A stretch of 64,000 nucleotides of DNA from Crocodylus rhombifer (taxonomy: Eukaryota; Chordata; Crocodylia; Crocodylidae), in assembly GCA_038503035.1 (NCBI GenBank), contig JAVSML010021684.1, positions 3,516 to 67,515 on the forward strand, read 5' to 3'. The notes under the pieces were generated by a model, which was not told the origin of the DNA, made no database searches, and saw only the letters and a list, made by a program, of their open reading frames with translations. The position numbers and the translations under genes are program-made. Position 1 is the stretch's first letter, and each line of letters begins with the position of its first letter. This document shows positions 31,801 to 44,165 of this stretch, piece by piece.

Positions 31801-34535
31801 AATGGGGTATGTGTGAGGAGCTGTTGTTTTAAGATCTAGGGCTTTCAAGGAATAGCATGTAATATGTCATTTGGCAGATAATTAAAATAAATTTGATTAA
31901 ATTTTAATCTCTTAAGTTCTAAGGCAGTCTCCTTGGAGGCATTCTTTGCAGGGGAATTTGATTTTGGTTTTTTACCATTAGGTCTGCACTAGATACTGAT
32001 AGCTAGAGATTCATTTACATTATATGTCAGCACTTCAGAAATACTGCCTAGTGTTTCTTAAATCGTGGTCAGGAAAATTAAATTCCTTTACATCAGAGAA
32101 TTTCAGAAAAAAAAATTTTTTCCTTATTAAAAGAATAAGTATTTCAGGGTTAATGTTGCAGTTACTCTGAAGGAAACTGATTTTGATAATATTCTAGAGG
32201 TGATGGCTACCTATTAATGATAGGATAAAGATAGCTAAATACTGAAATAGATTCCCCAGGGAGATTGATATAACCTCAATCACTGTAGGTTTTTAGGGCA
32301 GATAATTGTCGGGGTGGGTTAGGTATACTTGATCTTTTGGGTAGGGATGTAACCTGGGTGACCTCTGTGGTCCCTTCTAAGTATAATTCCTCTGATTTCT
32401 GCAATCCCCTAAACTTGACTAAAGCAAGACAGGTTTTTAGTCTGCTGCCAACACCATTACATGAATTTTAGTTATGTAAAAAAATACATAACTAAAATTC
32501 TTTGTTGATCCATCAGTATCAACTGCAGCACTGCTTGATTTTGAAGAATCACCCTCTCTTAACATTATCAAGTAATGTCTGGGTTGCCACCATCTTATTT
32601 TAAATTGTAAGAGTAGTAGGTGTAATTTAAATTTACCCTGTGAGCCAACCTGCTCTATGTGTAATGCAGCCTATTGTGCAAGTACAGAATCAAATAGCAG
32701 TTTAATATTTAATTAAATGAGTTCTATAATTCTCTAATAGGTTTCAAATTAAACTATCTTTTTTGAATCCTGCAGTAATGTCGGTGTATTTGAAATCCCA
32801 AAAGAGCAAAGGCAAATGACTGGCAAAAAATGTTGTGTTAAGTAGTATTGAAGAAAAACCTCAGATAGAAACGCACTGGACAAACTGCTTTGGGTAAAGA
32901 GAGCTAGAAACCTCTGGTGGATTCTGACTTGGGTGTATCCTGTTGATAGATTAATGCTCTGAAGCTTACAACAGTAGTATGGTAAATGATAAGGCTGATT
33001 TATTGTTACTGAAATAAATCAATAATTAGAATACAATGTTAGCATGATCAGCATGCCTATAGTTTCTTTCTTATGGAATTAAGTGGGGATCTGTTTCCCA
33101 CCCACCAAAAAAAATACCTTCTAATATTTTTTTATCAGTGTCAGATTAGATGTTAATAAATGAAAACCTTTTTATTATCTGCTTAAAAGCAGGCAGAATC
33201 GATTACATGGAACATGATGCTGCAAGAAATGAGCTACCTAGCTAGTAAGCATCAAATCCATTTTGTTTACTGAATATTGCCTGGGTTTATTGCATTTTCT
33301 ATAAGATGGAGTAGTCATCAATTTTCCATTAATACACAGATGGTAAACATGCTAGACAAGCCCCTCTTACATTTAGCATTGTAAAATCCAGTTTAACAGT
33401 AAGAAAATATTATGCTGACTTGTATAAGAGAAAGCTTTTATGTGGTCTTTTAGCTTAAAGGTACATTTTCTCTCAGTAATCAAGATAAACATAAAGACAA
33501 TTTTAAAAAAATGGTACAGACCTACCTCTTGTCTGAAAGGATGCAGAAAGAGCGCTGGTCTGATCTATTTTTAATGCAGCCTGTGGCACAGCTAAGATGG
33601 AGCTTTACTACTATTGGTCAGAGGATGATGTTGCCGACAACTTCCTTTATGCTAATTTGCATCAAGCCCCCAGCCCCTGGAGTAAATCATTCATAAATTT
33701 GAGTGTATTTTATAAGATAAACCAAATCTTTTCACCCTTTTTCCTATTCTTTTGTCTTGTCAGCTCATAACTGAAATTCATTAACAGCACATGGATGGTT
33801 CTGACATGCTTTGATTTGAGCTGGAAAGCAGTTGATCAAAATAGGATATTTGAAATGAAAAATATCTGCAGATTCCTCTTCTGACCGATATTGGATTTAA
33901 CTACACTAAAACATAAGGTGTACCAGTGGCATAAATTAAACAATTTGATAGGGAATAAAATCACTGAATTTAATTTCTTTGCCAGAAGAATTACATGACT
34001 TGTTCTGTCAACCATAAGTCAGCTCTCTAAATTTGTTTTTACTGTCTTTTTAGGTTTGTAAATGTATCAGATATTTTCTTTGGTAACTGTTTTTGTAGAA
34101 TTTTTTTTTTTTTTCCCTTAGTGATCTAAAACAAGGGCTCCTAAAGGGAAAGAAATCAAGTAGGAACTTCATTTAACAGTTTCTGGTTTGTTTCTTTCTA
34201 CATTTTCCAGTTAACTGAAGCTGTTTATAGAAGAAATATGTTCCATTATACCTGAAGCTGTATTAATTTTAAACTTCCTACACTTCATGAGTTTTCTTAA
34301 AAGAACATATAAAATAACTTGTTAGTCATTTTGTCTGTGACATTTTCTACTATTTCAACTTTCTTTTTAATTTCCATCTCCTTTTGCTTAAACTGTAATA
34401 AAATCACAGTCTTGTTATGATATGACAATATGTTGCTCAGTGTTTAGCACAGCTTAATGTCTAGGTCATTAGGCTGTCACTTAGGGTGTTGTGCAGGGTC
34501 TTGGATCTTGAAAGCAATAATAATCAAGGGTATGA
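28871..34535. other. GTF2E2: Quiet AT-rich part of intron 2
   Basis: Nearly 5.7 kb without recognised transposon signatures, in contrast to the flanks. No frames with gene-like content. Such repeat-poor intronic blocks often hold conserved regulatory DNA, but conservation cannot be judged from one sequence. Confidence 0.4.
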
Positions 34536-34539
34536 TAGT

Positions 34540-35150
34540 AAACAAAGTGAGACAAAACACAACATGGGGTTATCCAAGAAAGATTGTGTCAGATCAGTTT
34601 AATATCCTTCTATGACAGGATAATGACTCCTTAGACAAAGGCAATGCAGTTGACCTAATCTATCTAGTTTTAAGAGGCATTTTTTACATTGTGCTTTATG
34701 GGACATTATTAGCTGGAGAGGATAGGAGTCGTATTATAATTTTGAGGTATAATTTTTTAAACTACAGTGGGTTATCAGATTGGACAGCATTTTCTACTGC
34801 TCAGGGATTGGACTTGGGACCCAGCCTCTTTTAAATGTTCATAAACTCTTGGTGTAGGAACTGTGTGTATCTTTTGATATTTACAGATAGTGCTAATCTA
34901 TGGAATACTGTCAATGAAGTACAGGACTAGTCCATTTTACAAGATGGTTTAGATTAATTTCTAGAGTGAAACATTGGGAGTACCCTGAAGGTTAATACTA
35001 TGAATGTCAGGAACTTTTGTTCCAAGATCAAGGCTCATAGACTTGGGGCAATGGAGGAAGTAGAAGACCCAAGTGTACTTTGGTTGATCACAGAATGGCC
35101 ATGGGCATGGGTGGATATATGCTTTTGAAAAGGGGGGTCCAGATAGTGTA
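34540..35150 (+). mobile_element. Old CR1/L3-like LINE RT fragment, plus strand
   Basis: Degenerate text in LINE order: ATCAGTTTAATATCC, then CAATGCAGTTGACCTAATCTA (the VDLIYLDF block), GGACTTGGGACCCAGCC and ACAGATAGTGCTAATCTATGG (ADDSNLWN-like). Stops in all frames. Confidence 0.55.
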
Positions 35151-35964
35151 GCATATCATTGCGTATTAATACAATGCACATTTTTCTCCAGTTAAAGAGA
35201 AATTAGAAACTTTACTAATATGGTAGCACTATATTATTTAGTTTAAGATCAAAGCAAAAACAAACAACTATTGGAATGTGCACTGATTTGCTAGATTATA
35301 TCGTAATTTAAAAACTGCAAGAATAGGCAATAGAGAGTCAAAATAGGTGATAATGTGTCATTAGTCCTGTAGTAGTTATAGTGTAATGTACATCCCTTAT
35401 TTAGATTCATAAAACAAAATCTAGTTTTTTTGAATGTCTTGACAGAAACCTCCAATACTTCATTGTTAGTCGTTTCTACACCTGAGTTAATATTACCACA
35501 CCTGAATTAAGGTTTTTAGTTAAAGCTAAAAACAGTCTGTAGGGCTGTGAAATAGACGAGAGACATACTAGGAATAGATAACAGACAGCAAAATTGCAGA
35601 AAAAAGGATAGTTTGAATTGTGGAATGTGAAGGTGATTAAAAAGGATAGGGGGACATTAATATCTGGGAGATGATGATAAACCATGAAGTCAGTTGACTC
35701 TCTCAGGTCTGCATGAACATAATTGTTGGTGCCCCTCCTGTGCAGTTGGTTTGGGTGGAATAGGAATCAAAGAGGGGTTCAACTGCATCAGTGCACCCAC
35801 CCTTGGATCTGCCCCACCCTTGGATCTGCCCCTGGTCTTTAGCTGCCACAGTGATACAGCTGTGAAAAAGTTAATACAATTCAGGGTATAATGAGTGGGT
35901 TTTACTCCGTAGAAACAAGGAAGTATTTGTACCACTGTACAAGGCATCGATTATGTATAGATAG

Positions 35965-36005
<41 letters not shown>

Positions 36006-36850
36006 TGTCTGTGTTTCTATATATATGTATGTCTTCGTATATATGTGTGTGTATGTGTATATATGGAAGGGATTGTATGACAGGATATATGTGTCTTGAA
36101 TTAATCAACTTGCAAGTATATAAATTCACATATCATCCATTGCCCATGTTGAAGTTAAGAGGTAAATTGTTTTCTATGCAGGAGGAACCTTGTAACCTCA
36201 TGCTTCAGAGCTTTTGCTGATCATCAGCAAGGGTTCTATAGGAAACCATCCACCATGTCTCCACCCCCCCCCCCAATATTTTACAGGTTTCTGAAGTTTG
36301 CATTTTTGTTTATTTGCTTTACCTTCCTCCAAAACAGTAGACTTCACCTACAGCAAAAGGCAATTTGAGTTTTGTCAGCAGTGTAGCAGTGTACTTTTGG
36401 TCTTATCAGGACTTAAAAGCCTCTTGTTTGGAAGATCTTGCTTAGGGTCAAACTGATTGCCTGATTTGATCTGAAAGAATTTTCCCCCAGGTCATATTGG
36501 CAATAACTTTGAGGGGTTTTGCCTTCCTCTGTAGTGCTGTAGACCACATGCGCTGCACATGCAGATATTTGCTGTTCTGCTAATTTGCTGCATGGTGGCA
36601 GCAGTGTGCGCTGAAAAAAGCAGAGTGATGCACGTGGCAGCAGCATGCACTGTCTGAAACCGGAGTCTGGTCAGCCAGAGCCATGCTCCAATTGCCAGCC
36701 AGGCTCCATATGACTGGGTCCCTGCTGCTGGAGCTCCAGGAGGCCCCCAGGACTCCAGGTAAGGCTGCTGGGGCCTGAAAGCTTGCAAATAAAGAATTTT
36801 TTTTTTTTTGCAAATATCTAGTTGGTCTAAAAAGGTACCACCTCTATCAC
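35151..36850. other. GTF2E2: Intron 2 sequence with TG microsatellite
   Basis: Mostly unclassified. Contains the TG tract at 35968-36002 and, at about 36770-36830, the tail motif CCTGAAAGCTTGCAAATAAA followed by TAGTTGGTCTAAAAAGGTA of a dispersed repeat family also present at 14.3, 44.0, 52.2 and 59.4 kb. Confidence 0.5.
35968..36002. repeat. (TG)n microsatellite, about 17 units
   Basis: Uninterrupted TG dinucleotide tract, followed by impure TATG/TGTA repeats to about 36065. Confidence 0.97.
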
Positions 36851-36854
36851 AAGT

Positions 36855-38010
36855 TCTGATTCCTGATTTAATTGGGATCACTGAAGCTTAGAAGGATAAG
36901 CTCAAATGGCTGGGATACTGTCATGGATGGACATAAGTTGTCTAGGGAGGACAGGCTGGGAACAAATGGAAATGCTGTTGCTCTCTATACAAAACAAACT
37001 TTTAATACGTGTGTGTGCACGTGTTCTGAATTGTGGTATTAAATTTCAGGTAGGTCTGTTGGAAGTCTCTGGGTCAGGGTAAAAGAGAACAGAAAGAATG
37101 ATGTTATGTTGGATGTCTACTGTAGACAACCAAACCAGGAGAAGGAAGTGGACAAAGTTTTTTTTTTTCTTCAGATAACGAGGTCCTGAAGTTGGGATAC
37201 TTCCGTTAGTGCTATAGGGGACTTTAATTATTGTGATATCTGCTACAAGGGTAACAGCAATACATAGGCAGTCCAGCTAGTTTCTGGAGTATGCTGGGGA
37301 TAACTTTTTGGTGCAAATGGTACACTAGCCAACAGCTCACAAATTGGTGAAGAATGTGAAGATGAAAGGCAACTTAGGTGGGAGGGAAGGAGTCAGGTCA
37401 GTTTTGTAGAGGTTGGGTAAGGTCCTAGGTGATTGAAAGATGGTAACTATATTTGCCTTCTTCAAGAAAGGGAAGGAAGGAGGAGGATCTAGGGCAGTGG
37501 AGACCACCTTTTTGGCAGGCATAATACATTCTCCAAGTGCCACTCCAATCCCCTTCTCTTGCTCCATTTGCTTGTTTGGCTTTCTGCTCCCTGCCCAATC
37601 TAGTAGTCTGCTTTTTGCTCCCCGCCCCATCTGCCACTGTGCTGACTGTTCCATCCACAGTTTGCAGTGTGTCACACACAGAAGCTCCCTGTTCCCCTTG
37701 CAGGTTGCCCAACCCTTATCTAAGTAATTACACACTGATTTGTCTGACCTCAATACTTCAAAACGCTGTGGAACATGTCATCAAGTGGAGAATAAGGTGA
37801 TCACAAACAGCCATTATGGATTCATCAAGAGCCAAGTCATGCTTGACCACCCTGATTTCCATCAAGGCAAGCTGATGGACTTTATGGATGGCAAGGGAAC
37901 AGTGGATATCATATGTCTTGACTTTAGCAAGGTTTCCTACATTGTCTGCCATGACATTTTCGCTAGTAAGTTTCTTATATGGGAAATATATGGAATCACC
38001 ATCTTTGGAA
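36855..38010 (+). mobile_element. Old CR1-like LINE, plus strand, endonuclease to RT
   Basis: The endonuclease side reads GATTTAATTGGGATCACTGA with GCTGGGATACTG downstream; a later stretch has AGTGCTATAGGGGACTTTAA (the GDFN block) near 37210. RT text follows at 37440 (FKKGKEGG) and 37760-37970 (NSHYGFIKSQVMLDH; VDIICLDFSKVSYIVCHDI). The element is interrupted by a hAT-like insertion and abuts a younger CR1 in opposite orientation. Confidence 0.65.
37495..37717 (+). mobile_element. hAT-like insertion inside the LINE RT region
   Basis: Starts CAGTGGAGACCACCTTTTTG and ends GTTGCCCAACCCTT; similar to element B at 6243-6522. ATCTAGGG and ATCTAAGT flank it (6 of 8). It splits the LINE between FKKGKEGG and the following RT blocks. 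Confidence 0.6.
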
Positions 38011-38017
38011 GTTTATT

Positions 38018-40010
38018 TCATAGATCACATAGACATTAGGGCTGGAAGGGACCTTGGAAGATCATCGAGTCCAGCCCCCTACCCCAGGGGCAGGAAATCA
38101 GCTGGGGTCATAGGATCCCAGCAACATAAGCATCCAATTTGCTTTTGAACGTGTTCAATGTAGGTGCTTGAACCACCTTCAGTAGCAGGCTATTCCATAC
38201 CTTGGTGGCTCGGACAGTAAAGAAGTTCTTCTTTATGTCCACCTGAAACAGTCCTGGAGGAGTTTATAACCGTTAGACCTTATCATCCCTTGGGGTGCTC
38301 TAGTGAACAAACGTTCCCCCAGATCCTGGTGTACACCCCTGATAAACGTATAGGTGGCCATCAGATCACCCCGAGCCTGCGCTTTTCCAGGCTGAAGGGT
38401 CCCATATCGCACAGCCTCTCATCATAAGGTCTGTTTTCCTGACCTCTGATCATGCATGTGGCTCTTCTCTGGACTCTCTCAAGCTTCTCCACATCCTTTT
38501 TGAATTGTGGAGCCCAAAACTGGAAGCAGTACTCCAGGCCGAGTACAGCCGGAGAATGACGTCCTGGGATTTGCTTGAGAAGCATCTATGGATGCAACCC
38601 AGCATTTTTCTCACTTTACTAGCAGCAACATCACATTGAAGGCTCATGTTCATCTTGTGGTCATTCATGACCCCAAGTCCCTTCCATCCATAGTGCTAGC
38701 CAGCGTAGGACTGCCAAGCTTATAAGCATACTGCAGGGCTTTCTTCCCAAGGTGGAGAACCTTGCATTTTTCAGTGTTAAATACCATCAGCTTCTTGTCT
38801 GCCCATTTCCTGAGCCTGTCCAGGTCAGCCTGGATCTCCCTCCTGTCCTCAGGTGTGGATGCTATACTCTGAAGTTTGGTATCATCAACAAATTTGACCA
38901 GTCTGCTACTGGCACCAGTGTCTACATTGCTAATGAAGATGTTCAACAAAATAGGCCCAAGGACAGAGCCTTGAGGGACCCCACTGGTCACAGCGCACCA
39001 CAACGATTGACTTCCATCAGCCACCACTCTGGGTCCAACCACGGAGCCAATTCCCCAGCCAGTGGATCCTGGTGGACCCAAGGCTGCAGTTAGCCAGTTT
39101 TGCCAAGAAGTGATCATGGGATACCAGATCAAAGGCTTTTTTGAAATCAAGATATATGACAACAATCTCTTCCCCTTTGTCCAGGTGATAGGTCACCTGG
39201 TCGTAGAAGGAAATAGGATTGGTCAAGCAAGACCTTCCTGCAACAAACCCGTGTTGGCTATCCCTCAGAATGTTGGCGTCGGCCAGTCCATTAAGGATGG
39301 CCTCTTTAATAAAATTTTCTAAGATCTTCCCTGGGATAGAAGTCAGGCTGATGGGCCTATAGTTTGCCAGATCCACTTTCCACCCTTTCTTGAAGATGGG
39401 CATCACATTGGCCTTCTTTCAGTTTTTGGGCACTTCACCAGAGTGCCAGGAGTTTTCAAAGATCCATGCCAGAGGCTGGACTATAATGCTAGCCAGCTCC
39501 TTGAGTACCCTGAGGTGTAGATTGTCAGGGCCGGCTGATTTGAAGGTATCCAGCCTCTCAAGGTGTTCCTTCACAAGGTCAGCATTGATGGAGGGCAAGG
39601 AATCTCCCTCACCTGGGTCTGCCTGTCTCATAATAGGCAGGAGCGTCCCATGGGACTGGTGAAAGACCGACGCAAAGTACCCATTTAGTAGGTTGGCTTT
39701 TTCCTGGGCTTTGGTGGTCAGTTGTCCCATCTGGTTTAGCAGGGGTCCAGTGTTTCCCTCGCTTTTCCTCTGGCTCCCCACATATCTAAAAAAGGACTTT
39801 TTATTATCCTTGATACTAGTAGCCAGTTGGAGTTCTGTCGCAGCCTTGGCTTTCCTGGCTCGCTCCCTGCAGGTCCAGACCTGTGCAGAATATTCCTCCT
39901 TGGAGGTGGAGCCTGTCCTCCATCCTTTCTCGGTCTTTCATTTTAGGTGCAGGAGGTCCGCTAGTTCCTTGCTGAGCCAGGGGGGTTGCTGTGCCCTTTT
40001 GCTGCCTTTA
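38018..40010 (-). mobile_element. CR1 LINE, minus strand, best preserved copy
   Basis: The 3' end near 38025 shows GGGCTGGAAGGGACCTTGG. Reading the minus strand: 39419-39781 (SAGPDNLHLRVLKELA), 39017-39406 (FKKGWKVDLANYRPISLTSI, HGFVAGRSCL, VIYLDFKKAFDLVSHD), 38665-39165 (TSGVPQGSVLGPILLNIF, FVDDTKLQ) and 38361-38585 ([10 protein letters not shown]). Only a few frame breaks separate these blocks. The copy is 5'-truncated with no endonuclease. The catalytic box reads FVDD rather than the FADD usual in CR1. Confidence 0.92.
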
Positions 40011-40240
40011 AGCGGAGGTAAGACAATAGTTTTCTGAAATGGTTTAGATAGGGATGATTTTGCCTTGAGCAGGACTATATACTTTTCATAAAATGGTCCT
40101 ACAAAAGCTCCCTTTTTTTTTTCTTACCCTTTGCCCCACAGATTTTGCATTCACCTTCCCCATTGTTTACAAGAACCTTTTTTCCTGACCTTTAAGGAAA
40201 AAAAAATCTTCATTCTTGCAGTTCTGACTAGGGTATATCC

Positions 40241-41250
40241 CAGGCGCAGGCAGTTACTTCAGGTGGAGGGCCACTTACCAAGTTTTGGCAGGTTGTCCAG
40301 GTAGCCCTGCTCCTTGATGGGGCCCCCTGGTCACCATCTTATGACTGGAAGTCCCACCCCCTGACCTCTGACCTTTGCTACCAGAACTCCTTCCCCTTGC
40401 CCCAGAAGTACTCCTTTCAGCAAGGGGATTTGCTGTCTTGGAACCAGAAAATACCAAACTATATTCTAAAAATCAAACATTTTACAACATTCATTAATTT
40501 GATTTCAAAAAATATTTTTGTCCTGGCTTACATGTGTTTGTGTAGTGTACATAGAGGTGATTGCAGAATAGCTTAAAATGAAGTCTTACTCTTGTATATT
40601 GTGCGGGGGGGGGGGGGGGGGGAGGGGGGGGGGGAGGGGGTTTTGGGGGGCGGGGGGTGTGTGGGGTGTGGGGGAGGGTGTGGGTGTGCTTGTGGAGGGT
40701 GGATGGCTGTGGGTTGAGGGAGCATGTGGGTGTGGATATGTGGGGTGTGGGTGGCTATGGGGTTTGTTGGGTTGTGTGTGGGGGCGAGGATGGTTGGAGT
40801 GTGTGAGGGGGTGTGGGTATCAGGGTCCTCGTGTATGACAGTGTGAAGGGGGTATGGGTGCATGTGTATGGGTGTGTGTGGGACTTACCCTACACACATA
40901 TGCACACACATTCTGCCCTTTGCTACACACACACATACAAACCCTTCCTGCTCCTGGCCCTGGGGTACCAGTGCAGCCCCGTGCACCCATGATTCAGCTG
41001 GTAGCCACATGGTGCTGTAGCAGCACAGGGTAGGAAGGCAGGGAAATGGCTGGGGATGGAGTGGGTCTGGGCTGCTATAACCTGCTGCCAGCTTCCCCTG
41101 GGTCCTATTGCCCCTGTCTCCTGTCATCTTTGACAGGCAGCCAGGAGCAAATCAATATTAATTTACTAAAATTTTAAGAGGCCCTGTGACCTGGATTGAA
41201 TAGCCTGGCAGGATGCATCCAGCCCATGGGCCATATTTTGCCTACCCCTG
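40241..41250 (+). mobile_element. hAT-like element, family A, with perfect 8-bp target-site duplication
   Basis: Flanked by identical GTATATCC copies at 40233-40240 and 41251-41258. The left end CAGGCGCAGGCAGTTAC and the right end CATATTTTGCCTACCCCTG are mutated versions of the family ends. The interior holds a G18 tract (40605-40622) and about 250 bases of G/T-rich sequence with TGTGGG-like units. The left 360 bases match 63665-64000 closely. Confidence 0.85.
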
Positions 41251-41258
41251 GTATATCC

Positions 41259-41826
41259 AGAAGAAGAAAGTGGCCACAGCAGCTGGCTGGGGCGCAGTGT
41301 GTCTTGAGATGGGGGAGTAAGTGTCTCCCATGGCTGCCTGCTTCCCTGTCTTAAGGCACACTGCATCCCAGCCAGCTGGGATGCTGCTGGCTGGAGTGCA
41401 AGATGCCTTAGTGTGGGGGCTTCACTGTGGGCAGAGATGGGGGAGCAGACAGCTTCAGACACATGCCCAGCTCACATTTGCCTTTGGTCCACAGTTTACA
41501 ACACCACTTGCCTGGCACAGCAGAAGCAGCTCTGGATAGGTGCTAGCGTCAGTGGTGGATGCACCTCACAGGTTCCAAGTGGGGATCAGGGCATTTGCCT
41601 GGGTCCACAGCCAATGCCACTGTGTCAGTGTTGGGCAGAAGCATTCCCAGCTACCTGTCTGGCACAGCAGGACAGCCCTGCCTGCCCTCCTGGCACCATG
41701 CAGCAGCCAGGGCTGCTGGCCACTCACAGGCTAGATCCCATTATTTGGTGGCTCCCCGCCCACGGGCTTGATGTAATCAGTTAGAGGTCCAGATCTGGCC
41801 TTTGGGCTATATTTTGCCCACCCCTG
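41259..41826 (+). mobile_element. Second hAT-like sequence abutting the previous one
   Basis: Ends GGCTATATTTTGCCCACCCCTG, a clear family right terminus, followed by GCATATGT. No good left end is visible after 41258, so it may be truncated or a rearranged neighbour. Confidence 0.5.
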
Positions 41827-41834
41827 GCATATGT

Positions 41835-42610
41835 CTCAGAATTTCTGGGATACTTTCTTGTAAAAAAAAGAAATTGAGAAGAGATATGATCACTCTCTGC
41901 AAATACATTCATAGAGTGAATATTAGAGATGGAGCAGGCTTTTTTTTTTAAGGCTGAAAAAAACGCTGACATTAGATCAAATGGTTGGAAAAGGTTATAG
42001 AGGGGATGTCATGATAGGACAGAGTTCTGGCTTAATAGTCTGTGTATGTGATGTGGAGTCATGGGTCTGTGGTCTTCAGCTGGAATAATGAAGTAGTTCT
42101 TGTGGTGTAGAAAGTGTCTGGTACTATCATGCCTCAGGGCTTTTTTTTTTTTTATTTCCTCCACACCTCTCCTTTCCCCAACATGATTGTTATTGGTTGG
42201 CTTTGGAGAGGAAGTGGGAAGGTAGAAATTATTCTGTTTTGAGGATGAGGACATGGGTTTACAGATAACTCTGGTTTTTTTGAGTGAGGTGCACTGATGG
42301 TCTGGCTAGTACTTAGAAAAATAGGCCATGGGCTCATGTTCTTCTATTCAGTCATACAGATCACTAATTTAGGATTAGGATATCTGAAATTCAGATTGGC
42401 ATGGGGTGGGGGGAGATGGGGATTGCCTTCCTTTGTAGCATTGTATATAGTCCTTTTCTTAGAATCTTCTGAGCATGTATTAACTGACCACTTCTCTGTC
42501 ATTATGGTGGCAGGGGGCATTGACAGTGCCCTTGCTGTTACTTATGAGATGACTTAGTTGTGGCAGTTTTTTGGGTCTTATACCTAGCAGTTGTATGTGA
42601 AGGTTTAAAC
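41835..42610 (+). other. Old LINE 3' region and unclassified sequence
   Basis: 41870-42010 has LINE 3'-side phrases (AGAGATATGATCACTCTCTG, AACGCTGACATTAGATCAAA). The rest, to 42610, shows nothing recognisable apart from short T-runs. Confidence 0.4.
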
Positions 42611-42614
42611 ATAT

Positions 42615-43942
42615 GTGAAGGGTCATCAAACTTATGACCCTTGACTGCATCTCGCCTATGGAGCCGTAGTGCACAGGGCCAGTCTGGTGGGGTGCTGCAG
42701 TGCATGACCCATGTTGACCCTCTGTGCTGTGTGCAGTGTGCACAGCTAGTTCAGTATTGTGTGCAGGTCATGGTGAACCCAAGCCTTACTCAGCATGCAG
42801 GGCTGGCATTGGGCATGTGCTACCTACGTTGCACAGGCTGGACCTAGCCCTGCTGGCAGCACAAGGTAGTTGGTCTGGGGTGCTATGTGTAGCTTGGATC
42901 CCCTGTGCCATATGCAGCTGCGGATCCAGCATATGTGCCGTGATCAGCTCATGCCCTGTACTGGCCCTGCATGCCATGTGCACAGCTGTGGCCCATGCTA
43001 TGTGCACAGCCATGGAGAGGCGAGTGGCTCATCCAGGGGATGTGTGCATCTCCCACTGCTACACGCTTCCCTGGGATGGCATGCTGGGGGGTGCCCCCAG
43101 AGCTGTGCATGCGGCAGGGCTGGCTGCCACTGTAGGCTGGTGCAGGGGCAGTGCCAGGCTCTTCCCGATGGGGGTCTGGGCTGGGCTGTACTCAGAGCAG
43201 GCAGCGATGGTGCTGGGAAGGAGATATGGGAGGGCTGACTGGGGTGGGGGCAGCCCCTGCTGCTGGATGCACCCCTGGGAGGGCACGGGGGGCAGGGGGG
43301 TTGTCCCCAGATCAGTGTGTGAGGCAGGGTTAGCTACCACTGGGGCCAGGGGCAACTCCAGGCTTTTCCTCGTGAGGTAGGGGCTGGGCTGTGCTTGGGG
43401 CAGGTGGTGGCGGTGCTAGGAGGCAGGCTACAGGGGAACTGTGGCAAATATTGGCGTGTCTGCAGCCCCCCCCCATAGTCCCCTCCCAGTGCTGCTGCCG
43501 CCACCCGCCCTGAGCATAGTCCTGGCCCATCCCCTGCACTGGGAAGAGCCTGGCACTAGCCCCAGCCTGTCCTTACCCTGTATGCAGATCTGAGGGCACA
43601 CGTCCCCCATGCCCTCCCAGGGTGCATGCAGCAGTGGGAGCTCTACCCCCCTGCCAAACCCCCCCTCCCCCCACCCCAAGTGAGCCGATCGCAGCTGTCT
43701 CCTGCTCTGCCTTGCCCTGCCTGAGCAGCACCTACCTGTACTCTAGCCAGCCCTACTCCTTGACCATGGGGACCTTGATCTGCCCCCTCCACACCCCTTC
43801 CCCTACAACAGACTTACCAGCCAGACACAGGTCTCTATGCTGCCCACCTGCATATCGGAATTGGATTGGTATCAGCTGATATGGCTCATTAAAAATTGGC
43901 CGTCGGTATCGGCCCAAAAATTCTCTATCGGTGCACCCCTAA
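42615..43942 (-). mobile_element. GC-rich DNA element ending in the GGGGTGCACNGATA terminus
   Basis: The right end TCTCTATCGGTGCACCCC (about 43922-43939) is the reverse complement of the left end at 56013. Adjacent text (GGTATCGGCCCAAAAATT; CGGAATTGGATTGGTATCAG) also matches that copy in inverted orientation. The interior is GC-rich with composition-driven long frames only. The left boundary is a guess. Confidence 0.5.
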
Positions 43943-44034
43943 TTTTGGGGATTTCTTTGGATAATGATTGCCTAAAATCTGAAATTCAAAACATTAGATT
44001 TAATGGCCAAGGAAGCCCCTTCCTATGTTCTGGG

Positions 44035-44165
44035 GGTGTTGGTTGTAGCCATGTTGATCTAAGGACATAGGCAGACAAGGTTCTTTGGGTAAATGTGATA
44101 TCTTTTACTAGACCAGTTAATATCATATTTACTTGAAGAACTTTGTCTTCCTATGTTCTGCATTT
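44035..44165. repeat. Dispersed repeat tail (TGATATCTTTTACTAGACCA)
   Basis: TTGGTTGTAGCCATGTTGAT, then ACATAGGCAGACAAGGTTC and the phrase above: the outer end of the foldback family also seen at 14.3, 36.8, 52.2 and 59.4 kb. It lies about 220 bases before a GTF2E2 coding exon. Confidence 0.6.

Noticed and set aside
35902..36129. Frame with repeated Thr-His residues
   Set aside because: It is the translation of the TG/CA microsatellite.
42724..43380. 218-codon frame in a GC-rich stretch
   Set aside because: Interior of a mobile element, with Trp/Cys/Gly-rich composition and no recognisable domain.
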